Positions 34,355 to 43,833 of a stretch of DNA of 58,102 nucleotides are shown in pieces. A model generated the notes under the pieces. That model worked only from the letters and a program-made list of their open reading frames with translations, was not told the DNA's origin and ran no database searches. Location of the stretch: assembly GCA_018375675.1 (NCBI GenBank), contig JAHACW010000007.1, forward strand, positions 1 to 58,102. The letters are read 5' to 3'. Within the stretch, counting starts at the first letter, position 1, and the number at the start of each line of letters is the position of its first letter. This DNA comes from Actinomyces sp. Lineage in GTDB: Bacteria; Actinomycetota; Actinomycetes; Actinomycetales; Actinomycetaceae. Position numbers and translations under genes: made by a program.

Positions 34355-36919
34355 ATGCCAGGCCTGAACCTGACTCGCGAGGAAGCGACCGAGCGCGCCT
34401 CGATCATTTCCTCTGTGACCCGCTATGAGATCTCCCTGGACCTCACGCGCGGAGACACCGACTTCGGTTCATTCACCCGCATCGAGTTCGACGCGCGCGA
34501 AGGCGCCTCCACGTTCGCTGACCTCGTGTCCAACAACGTCCACTCGATCACTCTGAACGGCAATGCCCTGGACCCCTTCTCGGTGCACCAGGACAACCGC
34601 ATCGCACTGGAGAACCTTGCCGAGCACAACGTCCTCGAAGTTGAGGCGTCCTGCCAGTACATGCACACCGGCGAGGGCCTGCACCGTTTCGTCGACCCCG
34701 CCGACGGCCAGGCCTACACCTACTCCCAGTTCGAGGTTCCGGACGCCCGCCGCGTCTACACGACCTTCGAGCAGCCTGACCTGAAGTCCACCTTCACCCT
34801 GACGGTCAAGGCCCCCAAGGGTTGGAAGGTCTTCTCCAACGCGCCGACCCCGACCCCCGAGGAAGAGGGCGAGGCCTGGGTCTACCGCTTCGCGACCACC
34901 GAGGTCATGTCGACCTACATCACCGCGATCGTCGCCGGCCCCTACGAGGGCACGACGGCCACGCTGACCTCCTCCGACGGCCGTACGATCGACCTGGGCG
35001 TCTACGCCCGCGCCTCGATCGTCGAGCACCTGGATGCCGACGAGATCATCGAGATCACCCGTCAGGGCTTCGAGTTCTTCGAGGGCGCCTACGGCATCGC
35101 CTACCCCTTCACCAAGTACGACCAGATCTTCGTGCCCGAGTACAACGCGGGTGCCATGGAGAACGCCGGCTGCGTGACCTTCCGCGACGCCTACGTGTTC
35201 CGCACCCGTCCCACCGAGGCTCAGATGGAGGCTCGCGCCAACACGATCCTGCACGAGCTGGCACACATGTGGTTCGGCGACCTGGTCACCATGAAGTGGT
35301 GGAACGACCTGTGGCTCAACGAGTCCTTCGCCGAGTTCATGAGCCACCTGGCTCTGGCCGAGGCCACCAAGTACACCGAAGGCTGGACGGGCTTCATGGT
35401 CCGCAAGGACTGGGGCCTCAAGCAGGATCAGCTGCCCACCACCCACCCGATTACGGCCGAGATCCGCGACCTGGCCGACGTCGAGGTCAACTTCGACGGC
35501 ATCACCTACGCCAAGGGTGCCTCCGTGCTGCGCCAGCTCGTCTCCTACGTGGGTCGCGACGCGTTCTTCGCGGGCCTGCACGAGTACCTGACGAAGCACT
35601 CCTACGCCAACGCCACGCTGGACGACCTGCTCTCCGAGCTGGCCGCCGCCTCGGGCCGCGACCTGGCCTCGTGGTCGAAGGTCTGGCTGGAGGAAGCCGG
35701 CGTGACCCTGCTGCGTCCGGTCGTCACCACCGCCGAGGACGGCACGATCGAGCGCCTCGAGATCACCCAGGAAGCCTTCTCCGAGGGCGCCTCCCTGCGC
35801 CCGCACCGCATGGGCGTGGCAGGCTACTCGCTGACCGAGGAGGGCACCCTGACCCAGGTCTTCCGCGAGGAGCTCGACATTGATGGCGCTTCCACGGTGA
35901 TCGAGGCCGCCGCGGGCATCGCCCGTCCCGACTTCATCCTCGTCAACGACGGCGACCTCGGCTACGCCAAGGTTCGCCTCGACGAGCAGTCGCTCGCCTT
36001 CGCGATCACCAACATCACCAAGTTCACGGATTCGCTGACCCGCGGCGTCGTCATGGCCTCCGCGTGGGACATGACCCGCGACGGCGAGATGCCGGCACGC
36101 GACTACCTGAACCTGGCGCTGCGGGCCGTTCCCGTCGAAGACAACATGAGCCTCCTGGCGCTCACCCTGCGTCACATCGACGAGGCCGTGCGCACCTTCG
36201 TCGCACCGAAGTACCGCGCCGAGGCCGCCGAGGACACGGGACGTCGCCTGCTCCTCCTGGCTCGCACGGCCGCTTCCGGCTCCGACGCGCAGCGCATGCT
36301 CGTCGCCTCCGCGGCCCGCAACGCGACCAGTCCCGAGCAGTTCGAGGCCATCCGCGCCCTCTACGACGGCACCCAGACCCTGGACGGCCTGGACCTCGAC
36401 GTCGACCTCAAGTGGGACCTGCTGATCGCCCTGGTGCGCGGAGGCGCCGCCACCGAAGATGACATCGCAGCCCTGGAGGCCACCGACGACACGATGACCG
36501 GCCACCAGAACGCGGCTGCCGCTCGTGCGGCCCGCGAGGGCGAGTGGATCAAGGCCGATGTGTGGGACAAGGTCCTCACCGACACCTCGATCCCCAACGA
36601 CACCCGCTGGGCGATGATCTCTGGCTTCTGGGCGCAGGCGCGCACCAACCCGTCGGCATATGCCGGCTACGTGGGCGAGTACTTCGAGGCCCTGGCAGGC
36701 ATCTGGGAGACCTTCACCTTCCACACCGCCGAGGACCTCACGACGCTGCTCTTCCCGAACGCGCTCGCAGGCTACGCCCCCGAGGTCGACGTGGTCGCCT
36801 CCGGCAAGGCCTGGATCGAGGCTCACGCGGACGCATCCGCCGGCACGATCCGCATCATCCGCGAGCTCATCGACGTGTGTGAGCGTCAGATCGCCAACCA
36901 GGCGGTGGACGCGGGCTGA
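34355..36919 (+). CDS. pepN: Aminopeptidase N, M1 family
   Basis: Zinc aminopeptidase removing N-terminal residues from peptides in the cytoplasm. The exopeptidase motif GAMENAG is at about residue 265 and the zinc motif HELAHMW at about 300, with the third ligand in NESFAEF 18-20 residues later. The N-terminal beta domain and C-terminal helical (ERAP1-like) domain give 854 residues, the usual length for actinobacterial PepN. Start ATG 34355 is preceded by GGAAAGG. Followed by a strong terminator. Confidence 0.95.
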   Translation: MPGLNLTREEATERASIISSVTRYEISLDLTRGDTDFGSFTRIEFDAREGASTFADLVSNNVHSITLNGNALDPFSVHQDNRIALENLAEHNVLEVEASCQYMHTGEGLHRFVDPADGQAYTYSQFEVPDARRVYTTFEQPDLKSTFTLTVKAPKGWKVFSNAPTPTPEEEGEAWVYRFATTEVMSTYITAIVAGPYEGTTATLTSSDGRTIDLGVYARASIVEHLDADEIIEITRQGFEFFEGAYGIAYPFTKYDQIFVPEYNAGAMENAGCVTFRDAYVFRTRPTEAQMEARANTILHELAHMWFGDLVTMKWWNDLWLNESFAEFMSHLALAEATKYTEGWTGFMVRKDWGLKQDQLPTTHPITAEIRDLADVEVNFDGITYAKGASVLRQLVSYVGRDAFFAGLHEYLTKHSYANATLDDLLSELAAASGRDLASWSKVWLEEAGVTLLRPVVTTAEDGTIERLEITQEAFSEGASLRPHRMGVAGYSLTEEGTLTQVFREELDIDGASTVIEAAAGIARPDFILVNDGDLGYAKVRLDEQSLAFAITNITKFTDSLTRGVVMASAWDMTRDGEMPARDYLNLALRAVPVEDNMSLLALTLRHIDEAVRTFVAPKYRAEAAEDTGRRLLLLARTAASGSDAQRMLVASAARNATSPEQFEAIRALYDGTQTLDGLDLDVDLKWDLLIALVRGGAATEDDIAALEATDDTMTGHQNAAAARAAREGEWIKADVWDKVLTDTSIPNDTRWAMISGFWAQARTNPSAYAGYVGEYFEALAGIWETFTFHTAEDLTTLLFPNALAGYAPEVDVVASGKAWIEAHADASAGTIRIIRELIDVCERQIANQAVDAG

Positions 36920-36939
36920 TCAGCCTCTCAGAGACGCCA

Positions 36940-36970
36940 GGGGGCGTGGCCATGTGGCCACGCCCCCTTC
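36940..36970 (+). terminator. Rho-independent terminator of pepN
   Basis: GGGGGCGTGGCCA (36940-36952) pairs perfectly with TGGCCACGCCCCC (36955-36967), followed by TTC. Begins 21 bases after the pepN stop. Confidence 0.75.
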
Positions 36971-37070
36971 GTCTGTTTACCCGTACTGCGAGCGTCGACA
37001 GGGCACACCAACCGACGGCCCCGTTCCCCGGCAAACGATCACGCTTCACGCACAGATCTGTATGCATAAG

Positions 37071-37116
37071 AAGCCTCCCGTTTCTTGGAGATCTCCAAGA
37101 AACGGGAGGCTTTTCG
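37071..37116. terminator. 42-bp perfect palindrome, bidirectional terminator
   Basis: Positions 37071-37091 (AAGCCTCCCG...) are the exact reverse complement of 37092-37112, with no spacer, centred on GGAGATCTCC. TTTT follows on the plus strand. It lies between convergent pepN and the CAP-domain gene and would form a 19-20 bp hairpin. The sequence differs from the other terminators in the window by its length and lack of loop. Confidence 0.65.
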
Positions 37117-37149
37117 ATGAAGGATGAAGCCGAGGCTTAGGAGCGTGCG

Positions 37150-39033
37150 TCAGCGCTTGGCTCGACGCGATGCGACAACCGCACCAGCGCCGGCAACCAG
37201 AACCGCGACGGCTCCCACGCCCACCCACACCGAGGACGCACCGGTCGCAGCGAGGGCATCAGCACGCGCCTGAGTCGGGGTGGAAGCATTCTGGGCTGCA
37301 GGGGTGGACGCCTGCGTCGGATCGCCGCTCGGGGTAATGTCGACGCGAGCGGTCACCGTGCCCTGATCGTCGGCGGGAGCGTTCGTCTCAGGTGCAGCCG
37401 GGGTGGTATCACCGTTCGCGGGAGCGGAAGGCGCGGCAGACGGGTCGCCACCACCGTTCGCGGGAGCGGAAGGCGCGGCAGAAGGAACGGAAGGAGCAGG
37501 CATCTGGCTGGGTTCCTGGCCCACGGAAGGGTTCTCCTCTCCGTTTGCGAGCGCGGGCGCCTCATCCGACGGGGTCTGCTGATCCGGCGTCGAGCCTGCC
37601 CCATCGCCCACGGAGGGGTTGTTGCCATCCTGCTCGACCGACAGCGTCGTGCAACGCGTCAGGGCATCGCGATACCCGGTCGCGGTCAGGTAGCGGCCAG
37701 CATTCTCGCCGCCCTGCAGCGTCACGCCGCCATCCTTCTCGGGACGGACGGCGGTCTGCGACGCGATGGACTCCGCAACGCGGTCCAGCTCAGCGTCAAT
37801 ATCCGCGAGAGAGGTGGCGGGCTTGCTCTCCTCAGCCGAGGCCAGGTACTCGTCCAGAGCAGCCTGAGCGGCGGTCACGGATGCCTGCGCATCAATCACG
37901 GCCTGCTGGCGATCAGCGGAGGGCGCGGCGTCAGCAGGTGCGGGAGTCGAGGTCGCGGGAGCAGCAGATCCAGCCTTTGCGGGAAGGCTCGACACATCAA
38001 TGGGCAGGGCGACGCCAGGAAGGGAGCCCACCTTGTTCTGCCAGGAGTTGGCGCGCTGCGCGTCGCCGCCGCCCGCGAGACCGGAGACGTAGTTCGTGTT
38101 GTCAGCATTGAAAGCGGTGCCGTCGAAGCCGTACGCGGACGCCGTATCGCCAGTCGTGTGGAAGCGGGACACGTTGGGCGAGCCACCAGTGATGGCGTAG
38201 AACTTCTGAGTGCCGTAGATGCGCGTGAAGTTACCGTGCTTCGCGATGTGCACACCGACGCCGACGACATTGTTCTGAGCCAGCATGTTCTTGTCGTGGC
38301 CGGAGGAGTTCTTCCACTGATCGAAGAGCGCGTCCGCCGCCTGCATCGGATTCTTGGAGGTACCGTAGGCGCCCCACTTATCGCCGAAGTTCTCGCGGTG
38401 GTTGTAGGCAATGTTCTCACCGGCGTAGGTCGTGTCACCGCCGTCGAGCTTGCCGACGCCGAAGTACTTGTAGTCCGGGTCGTGGTTGAAGTCGTCGCTA
38501 TCCGACATGTGCTTGCTCCACGCGCGAGCGTCGGTGGTCACCGTATCCGAAACAACCAGCTCGGGCAGGCCAGCGTTTGCTCGGTAGGCGTTCATCTTCT
38601 GAATGACGAGGGCCTCGATGATGCGCGCCTGGGTGGCGTCGTCGACCTGGGACCAGTCAACCCAGTCGAGGCCACGGCTTGCGGTATCCGCAGCGGGCGC
38701 GGCCTCACTGGCCGACGTGGTGGGCTCGAGGGCACCCTGCTGCGCAGCCTCGAGTGCGGCCTGTGCATCGGCGAGAGCAGCTCGCAGCTCGGACTCACGC
38801 GCGGGATCCAGGGCGGGCGTCGCAGAGTTACCCGCTGCCGCGGCGGCGTAGCTCGCCAGAAGCGGATTATATTCAGCGGCGATGCGACCTTCTGCCCCCG
38901 ACAGTGCATTGCAGAAAGCGTCGCTGGTCGTCGCGTTTCCTTCAGCGAGGGTGGGGATGACGACGAGGGAAGCTGCAATCGTGGTCGCAGCGAGGACCAC
39001 GGACGTGTGTGTACGAGTGAGCTGGAACGACAT
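37150..39033 (-). CDS. Cell-wall-anchored CAP-domain (SCP/PR1-like) protein
   Basis: Exported surface protein of 627 residues. A signal peptide covers residues 1-31 (TRTHTSVVLAATTIAASLVV). A coiled segment rich in Ala/Glu follows, then a CAP/SCP domain at about residues 145-285: AYRANAGLPELVVSD, ARAWSKHMSDS, YAGENIAYN, QWKNSSGHDKNML, VGVGVH. These include the conserved His/Glu positions. A helical linker and a long Pro/Ala/Asp/Gly region with repeated SAPANGG and DPSAAPSAPANG units come next. The C-terminus has the sorting signal LAATG (about 592), a hydrophobic helix and RRAKR; LAxTG is typical for actinobacterial class E sortases. Ligand or function is unknown; CAP proteins in bacteria are mostly uncharacterised. 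Confidence 0.88.
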   Translation of the reverse strand: MSFQLTRTHTSVVLAATTIAASLVVIPTLAEGNATTSDAFCNALSGAEGRIAAEYNPLLASYAAAAAGNSATPALDPARESELRAALADAQAALEAAQQGALEPTTSASEAAPAADTASRGLDWVDWSQVDDATQARIIEALVIQKMNAYRANAGLPELVVSDTVTTDARAWSKHMSDSDDFNHDPDYKYFGVGKLDGGDTTYAGENIAYNHRENFGDKWGAYGTSKNPMQAADALFDQWKNSSGHDKNMLAQNNVVGVGVHIAKHGNFTRIYGTQKFYAITGGSPNVSRFHTTGDTASAYGFDGTAFNADNTNYVSGLAGGGDAQRANSWQNKVGSLPGVALPIDVSSLPAKAGSAAPATSTPAPADAAPSADRQQAVIDAQASVTAAQAALDEYLASAEESKPATSLADIDAELDRVAESIASQTAVRPEKDGGVTLQGGENAGRYLTATGYRDALTRCTTLSVEQDGNNPSVGDGAGSTPDQQTPSDEAPALANGEENPSVGQEPSQMPAPSVPSAAPSAPANGGGDPSAAPSAPANGDTTPAAPETNAPADDQGTVTARVDITPSGDPTQASTPAAQNASTPTQARADALAATGASSVWVGVGAVAVLVAGAGAVVASRRAKR

Positions 39034-39259
39034 TGACTACCGGCCTAACACGATGAAACAAGAACAGGTAAATCTTTCCACGCGGTTCAGCATTTTTCAA
39101 GGTTTCTTCAGTAAGTCTTTACAGGTGAATCCACCTATTTTCAACGTGTTTTATGTTTGACAGATTTTGAATATCCCACATGTCGATATCGAAACGTTAT
39201 ATTTCGGATCAATCAACTGACCAGACTGCAACTACAAGCATGACCACCGCTCATGCAAT
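39034..39259. other. AT-rich intergenic region upstream of CAP gene
   Basis: About 226 bases, markedly richer in A/T than the neighbours. It should contain the promoter of the CAP-domain gene; a TTGAAA on the minus strand near 39090-39110 is a candidate -35, but no -10 at good spacing is clear. No gene is seen. Confidence 0.3.
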
Positions 39260-39292
39260 AAAAAAAATCGACACCCAAAACTTGGATGTCGA
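39260..39292 (-). terminator. Rho-independent terminator of tRNA-Ala
   Basis: On the minus strand TCGACATCC pairs with GGGTGTCGA (one G-U) around a 7-base loop and is followed by a run of seven or eight T. It starts 9 bases after the tRNA 3' end. Confidence 0.85.
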
Positions 39293-39301
39293 AATTTTCT
39301 G

Positions 39302-39374
39302 TGGAGCTAGGGGGATTCGAACCCCCGACCTCTTCCATGCCATGGAAGCGCGCTACCAACTGCGCCATAGCCCC
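39302..39374 (-). tRNA. tRNA-Ala (anticodon GGC)
   Basis: A 73-base cloverleaf: acceptor GGGGCTA/TAGCTCC with one G-U; D arm GCGCAGTTGGTAGCGC; anticodon stem CTTCC/GGAAG with loop ATGGCAT (anticodon GGC, reading GCC and GCU); T arm CGGGGGTTCGAATCCCCC. Discriminator A73; no CCA is encoded. Confidence 0.96.
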
Positions 39375-39407
39375 GTTATTTAGTTCGTCGTCGTGGCGAC
39401 CTGATAA

Positions 39408-39437
39408 ATAATAGCGGACGTTTCAAGAATGACGCAA
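39408..39437 (-). promoter_or_regulatory. Promoter of tRNA-Ala
   Basis: On the minus strand TTGCGT (39437-39432), 18 bases, TATTAT (39413-39408), about 34 bases before the tRNA. Good sigma-70-type match. Confidence 0.6.
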
Positions 39438-39450
39438 ATCCAATTGAGTG

Positions 39451-39499
39451 CCCCTCGTCACAAAGCTCGAAAGCCTCAAGATTCTGCGGCGACGAGGGG
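39451..39499 (-). terminator. Possible terminator after the histidine phosphatase gene
   Basis: CCCCTCGTC (39451-39459) pairs with GACGAGGGG (39491-39499), 31-base loop, beginning 11 bases after the stop of the minus-strand operon. No T-tract. Confidence 0.4.
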
Positions 39500-39510
39500 C
39501 CCGAGAGCCA

Positions 39511-40245
39511 TCACGCCCCCAAAATGTCCTCACGAGAGCCGATGTTGTGCGACGCCAGGCGCCACCCACTGATCGCCGCGCTCTTGGAGGTCGACTTCCC
39601 CACGGGCACGAGCTCTGACCAGTGGCAGTTATCGACACCGCGCAGCCCATTGAAGACCGCCGGATCCAGGCCCAGCAGCGACACGATGCCACGCGCGATC
39701 GCGGAGCCATGCGAAACGACGATCAGAGACTGGTCCCCGCGGCACGCCCGTGCCGCTTCCAGGACGGCATCACGAACGCGCTCACCCACGACCTCGGACC
39801 GTTCCACCTCGGCGAGGTCACACTCCCCGTGCGCGCGATACTGCGCGTAGGCCTCGGGCTGCTCGCTGGCGATCTCCTCGTAGGTCTTGCCCTCGAAGCT
39901 CCCGTAGAAGCGCTCCGTGAGCCGCTCGTCGAGTTCCGGTCCCTCGCAGGGATATCCAGCGATGTCAAAGACGCGAGCGATGATCCTCGCGGTATCGACC
40001 GCACGCCCCAGGGGCGAACTCACGATACGCACTCCCCCGTCGTCGTAGCTGCGCCCGTCTTCGGCGGCAATCATGCCAACCTCGGCACTCGGCTCGCACA
40101 GTCGGCTCACCAGCACGCCGGCAGCACCGGCCGCCTGGGACCGTCCGGCCTCGTTCAGGGGTTGATCGATGCGCCCCTGAAAGCGCCGCGCCAGGTTGAA
40201 GTCCGTCTGGCCGTGGCGCAGCAGGACGATCCGCGAGGCGCTCAC
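39511..40245 (-). CDS. Histidine phosphatase family protein (phosphoglycerate-mutase-like)
   Basis: A 244-residue cytoplasmic phosphatase. The catalytic RHG motif is LLRHGQTDFN (residues 8-17), the second Arg is in PLGRAVDTA, and the second catalytic His is in VVSHGSAIA (about 180). In actinobacteria a protein of this type commonly lies next to rsfS and nadD; some members are glucosyl-3-phosphoglycerate phosphatases, but the substrate cannot be fixed here. The start overlaps the rsfS stop by 4 bases. Last gene of the minus-strand operon. Confidence 0.9.
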   Translation of the reverse strand: MSASRIVLLRHGQTDFNLARRFQGRIDQPLNEAGRSQAAGAAGVLVSRLCEPSAEVGMIAAEDGRSYDDGGVRIVSSPLGRAVDTARIIARVFDIAGYPCEGPELDERLTERFYGSFEGKTYEEIASEQPEAYAQYRAHGECDLAEVERSEVVGERVRDAVLEAARACRGDQSLIVVSHGSAIARGIVSLLGLDPAVFNGLRGVDNCHWSELVPVGKSTSKSAAISGWRLASHNIGSREDILGA

Positions 40246-40667
40246 TGTGCGCTCTCCACACCGTGCGCGGCAGCACGCTCGGCGGCAGCGGCGCGGGCCT
40301 CGTCGGTGTCGACATCGATCGGCACGGCCGGGCAGTCACCCCACAGGCGCTCGAGAGCGTAGTACTCACGCTCCTCCTCGGACAGGACATGGACGAGCAG
40401 ATCCGAGTAGTCGAGGAGCACCCAGGTGCCCTCCGCGCGCCCCTCGATATGGGCGGGGCGGCGCTGATGCTCGACCCAGATGCGATCCATGATGTCCTCG
40501 GCAATGGCACGCACCTGACGGTCCGTCGGCGCCGAAACAACCACGAAGGCGTCCGCCAGGGCGAGCTTGCTGGTCACGTCAACAAGCACCGGGTTGATGC
40601 CGCCGCGGTCGTGCGCGGCGCGAGCAACCAGGCTCGCCAGTTCTGCGGTAGCGTCGGGAAGGCTCAC
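40242..40667 (-). CDS. rsfS: Ribosome silencing factor RsfS
   Basis: Binds ribosomal protein L14 on the 50S subunit and blocks subunit joining in slow growth. 141 residues; the family core spans about 8-115, with FVVVSAPTDRQVRAIAEDI and the signature GTWVLLDYSDLLVHVLSEEEREYY. A short Ala/Glu-rich tail follows. GTG 40667 is preceded by AAGGAGAAAC. The neighbouring nadD gene is its usual partner. Confidence 0.94.
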   Translation of the reverse strand: MSLPDATAELASLVARAAHDRGGINPVLVDVTSKLALADAFVVVSAPTDRQVRAIAEDIMDRIWVEHQRRPAHIEGRAEGTWVLLDYSDLLVHVLSEEEREYYALERLWGDCPAVPIDVDTDEARAAAAERAAAHGVESAQ

Positions 40668-40680
40668 GTTTCTCCTTGGG

Positions 40681-41391
40681 TTAGGACCGGTACAGGCCGT
40701 ATTTGTTGATGTATTGCACGACGCCGTCGGGCACCAGGTACCACACCGGCTTGCCCTCTTCGACGCGCGTGCGGCAGTCCGTCGACGAGATCGCCATGGC
40801 GGGTACCTCCAGCAGCGACACGGACTCGTGCGGCAGGCCGGGATCCGACAGGTTATGCCCGGGGCGCGTCACGCCGATGAAGTGCGCCTGCTCAAAGAGT
40901 TTATCGGCGTCCTTCCACTGCGCGATCTGCGCCAGCGCATCGGCACCCGTGATGAAGTAGAAATCCGAATCCGGGTATTCGCGAGACAGGTCCGCCAGCG
41001 TATCGATCGTGTAGGTCGTCCCACCGCGGTCAATATCGACGCGTGACACGGCGAAACGAGGATTCGATGCGGTAGCGATAACCGTCATCAGGTAGCGATG
41101 CTCGGCCGAGGTCACGCGTCGACCCGCCTTGAAGGGCTGCATCGCGGCCGGGACGAAGACGACCTGGTCGAGGCCGAAGACGTCCATGACCTCCGAGGCC
41201 GCAACGAGGTGGCCGTGGTGGATCGGATCGAAAGTGCCGCCCATGATGCCGATCGCGCGGCGCCGACGCAGCGCGCGCGGGGGATGCTGGGGCGAGGCCG
41301 GGGCTGCGGTCGCCCCAGCCGTGGCCTCAGTGGTCTTTTCGATCGCGGTATCCTCCGAGGACGGCACCGCGTGGTTGTTCTGCTCGCTCAC
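40681..41391 (-). CDS. nadD: Nicotinate-nucleotide adenylyltransferase
   Basis: Forms deamido-NAD from nicotinate mononucleotide and ATP. The nucleotidyltransferase motif [12 protein letters not shown] is at about residues 51-62 and the C-terminal [10 protein letters not shown] (ISST-x-R) motif near 203. Length 236. The first ~45 residues are a Thr/Ala/Pro-rich extension not shared by most homologues, but no internal start with a ribosome-binding site is seen. GTG 41391 has GAAGGAA 10 bases upstream and overlaps the proA stop by 4 bases. Confidence 0.93.
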   Translation of the reverse strand: MSEQNNHAVPSSEDTAIEKTTEATAGATAAPASPQHPPRALRRRRAIGIMGGTFDPIHHGHLVAASEVMDVFGLDQVVFVPAAMQPFKAGRRVTSAEHRYLMTVIATASNPRFAVSRVDIDRGGTTYTIDTLADLSREYPDSDFYFITGADALAQIAQWKDADKLFEQAHFIGVTRPGHNLSDPGLPHESVSLLEVPAMAISSTDCRTRVEEGKPVWYLVPDGVVQYINKYGLYRS

Positions 41392-42668
41392 GGGCGGATC
41401 GTTCCTTCACCCTCGTAGATCCACGTGGTCGTCGTGAGCTCCGCGAGGCCCATCGGGCCACGCGCGTGCAGCTTCTGCGTCGAGATGCCGACCTCGGCTC
41501 CCAGGCCCAGCTGACCACCGTCCGTGAAACGCGTCGAAGCATTCACAGCAATAGCAGCGGCATCGATGCCCGATCGGAACGCGCGCACGACGGCCACGTC
41601 GGATGCCACGACGCCCTCCGTATGCCCCGAGGAATAGCGGCGAATGTGCTCGATCGCCTCGTCAACGTCGGCGACGACGCGCACAGCCAGGTCCATCGAC
41701 AGGTACTCGGTCTCCCAGTCGGCTTCGGTTGCGTCGACGATCATCTCAGCATCGATCGAGGGCTGGCCGTCGACGATGGCCCGGGTGGCCTCGTCCGCGT
41801 GGATCGTCACGCCCGCCGTCGTCAGACGGGTGACGGCGGCGACGAGGAAGCGCTGCGCAACGTCGGCGTGCACGAGCAGAGTCTCCGCCGCGTTGCACAC
41901 GCCCACGCGCTGCGTCTTCGCATTCATGATGATGGCCTCGGCGGCCTCCAGGTCAGCGGAGGCATCCACGTACACGTGGCAGTTACCCGTGCCCGTCTCG
42001 ATAACGGGAACCCGCGACTCTTCGACGACGGCATTGATGAGCCCAGCTCCCCCTCGAGGAATCAGCGCATCGATCGCTCCACGGGCACGCATCATCGCTC
42101 GGGCACCCGCGCGGCCCCACGGATCCACCGTGGTGATCGCATCGGCGGGCAGACCGACGGAGGTCAGCGCATCGCGACACACCTCGATGAGGACGCGGTT
42201 CGAGGACTGCGCGGCGCTTCCACCGCGCAGCACAACCGCGTTGCCGGCCTTCAGAGCAAGCGAGGCAGCGTCGATCGTCACGTTGGGGCGGGCCTCGTAG
42301 ATAATCCCGATAACGCCCAGGGGAACGCGCTCCTGCGTCACGCGCAGGCCAATATCGGTGCGCATCCCGCGCACGACCTGACCGATCGGGTCAGGCAGAC
42401 CCGCGATCTCGCGGACGGCCTCGGCGATTCCACGAATACGATCGGGGGTCAGAGCGAGGCGGTCGAGCAGGCCCTCACTCATCTGCTCCGCGCGACCGCG
42501 GGCGACATCTTCAGCATTAGCGGCCAGGATCTGGTCACTGCGATCAATGAGCGCAGCCGCAATCGCTTCGAGACCGCGGTTCTTCACCTGGGTCGTCGCG
42601 TTCGCGAGCACTCGCGCCGCAGCGCGAGCAGCATCCGTCACCTGGGAAATATCTGCAGCAGTATCCAC
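41388..42668 (-). CDS. proA: Gamma-glutamyl phosphate reductase
   Basis: Second step of proline synthesis: reduces gamma-glutamyl phosphate to glutamate semialdehyde with NADPH. Family blocks are clear: [46 protein letters not shown], and the catalytic Cys in [14 protein letters not shown]; the C-terminal part has [20 protein letters not shown]. Length 426 from GTG 42668 (MDTAADIS). A GTG at 42686 would add six residues; neither has a good ribosome-binding site. A CATGAT box six bases before GTG 42668 could be the -10 of a leaderless message. It follows proB by 37 bases. Confidence 0.93.
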   Translation of the reverse strand: MDTAADISQVTDAARAAARVLANATTQVKNRGLEAIAAALIDRSDQILAANAEDVARGRAEQMSEGLLDRLALTPDRIRGIAEAVREIAGLPDPIGQVVRGMRTDIGLRVTQERVPLGVIGIIYEARPNVTIDAASLALKAGNAVVLRGGSAAQSSNRVLIEVCRDALTSVGLPADAITTVDPWGRAGARAMMRARGAIDALIPRGGAGLINAVVEESRVPVIETGTGNCHVYVDASADLEAAEAIIMNAKTQRVGVCNAAETLLVHADVAQRFLVAAVTRLTTAGVTIHADEATRAIVDGQPSIDAEMIVDATEADWETEYLSMDLAVRVVADVDEAIEHIRRYSSGHTEGVVASDVAVVRAFRSGIDAAAIAVNASTRFTDGGQLGLGAEVGISTQKLHARGPMGLAELTTTTWIYEGEGTIRP

Positions 42669-42705
42669 CGGGCCATCATGGCACACGAGAGGCTGTCAAG
42701 CCGCG

Positions 42706-43833
42706 TCAGTCAGCGCTCAGCGCAGAAAATGCGTCGCCCAACACCGCCAGATCGTCGCGGTGGATTGCCGGCCTGGGGTGCTCATGACCCGCTGCCTGCA
42801 GTTCCGCGGTGCCCGATCCGGCGATCTCTGCCAGCGTGTCGGAGTCGTATCCCGACACTCCACGGGCGACCAGACCCGTCGGGGAGGCCACATCGACGAC
42901 ATCGCCAGCCTCGAAGTGGCCGAGCACAGAACGTACGCCGGCCACCAGCAGAGACTTCTTGCCGACCGTGATCGCGTGCGCAGCACCCTCATCAACGATG
43001 ATCTCGCCGCGCGACGGCGCCACGTGGGCGATCCACAGGCGGCGCGAGGCCGGACGCTCTTGGGAAGGCTCGAACCACGTACCGACGTTTTTACCCGCGA
43101 GCACCGACTCTAGAGCATCCGCGCAGGCGAGCTGCACACCGATGCCGCTGGTGGTCGCCAGCATGGCGGCCTGCACCTTTGTCGCCATGCCGCCCGTGCC
43201 TACGCGAGAGCCAGCGCCGGTCACGAGCACGCTCATGAGGTCGTCCGCGCTCTCGACGCGTTCGATCAGCTTCGAGCCCGGGTGGTCCGGAGGAGCCGTA
43301 TAGAGGCCGTCGACGTCCGTCAGCAGCACGAGGGCATCGGCCTTGATCATCTGGGCGATGAGCGCGGCAAGTCGATCGTTATCGCCAAAACGCAGCTCGC
43401 GTGTGGTCACCGCGTCGTTTTCGTTGAGAATCGGGACAACGCCGAGGCCGAGGAGACGCGTCAGCGAGGCGCGCACGTTCGTGTAGTGGTCGCGGCGCAT
43501 AACGTCGTCCGTGGTCAGCAGAACCTGGGCGGCATCCAGGTGATGCGCCTGGAAGGCGGCCGTCCACCGCGCCATGAGAAGCCCCTGGCCCATCGCGGCA
43601 GCGGCCTGTACGCTCGGCAGGTCCTTCGGTTTCGAGGTGAAGCCGAGCGGATCAAGGCCCGCTGCGACCGCACCCGACGAGACGATGATGACCTCTCGGT
43701 CCGCCCCGCGCCAACGCGCCACGAGGCGCGCAACCGAGTCAATACGGTTCAGATCCAGACCGCCGTCCTCGCGCGTGAGCGAGGAGGAGCCGATCTTGAC
43801 GACGATGCGAGAAGCCGCGGACACCCCGCTCAT
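42706..43833 (-). CDS. proB: Glutamate 5-kinase
   Basis: First step of proline synthesis; phosphorylates glutamate. The amino-acid kinase domain begins [12 protein letters not shown] (about residues 9-20), with [11 protein letters not shown] near 54 and [12 protein letters not shown] near 135, and [12 protein letters not shown] near 215. A C-terminal PUA domain (about 275-360) is present. Start ATG 43833 overlaps the obg stop by 4 bases; the longer frame to 43881 lies inside obg and lacks support. 375 residues. Confidence 0.94.
   Translation of the reverse strand: MSGVSAASRIVVKIGSSSLTREDGGLDLNRIDSVARLVARWRGADREVIIVSSGAVAAGLDPLGFTSKPKDLPSVQAAAAMGQGLLMARWTAAFQAHHLDAAQVLLTTDDVMRRDHYTNVRASLTRLLGLGVVPILNENDAVTTRELRFGDNDRLAALIAQMIKADALVLLTDVDGLYTAPPDHPGSKLIERVESADDLMSVLVTGAGSRVGTGGMATKVQAAMLATTSGIGVQLACADALESVLAGKNVGTWFEPSQERPASRRLWIAHVAPSRGEIIVDEGAAHAITVGKKSLLVAGVRSVLGHFEAGDVVDVASPTGLVARGVSGYDSDTLAEIAGSGTAELQAAGHEHPRPAIHRDDLAVLGDAFSALSAD

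Noticed and set aside
34469..36826. 785-codon open frame antisense to pepN
   Set aside because: Shadow of a full-length M1 peptidase; no start signal or motif.
39180..39383. Short protein on the plus strand containing GIRTPDLFHAME
   Set aside because: This well-known artefact arises from translating the reverse of a tRNA-Ala gene, which is present here at 39302-39374.
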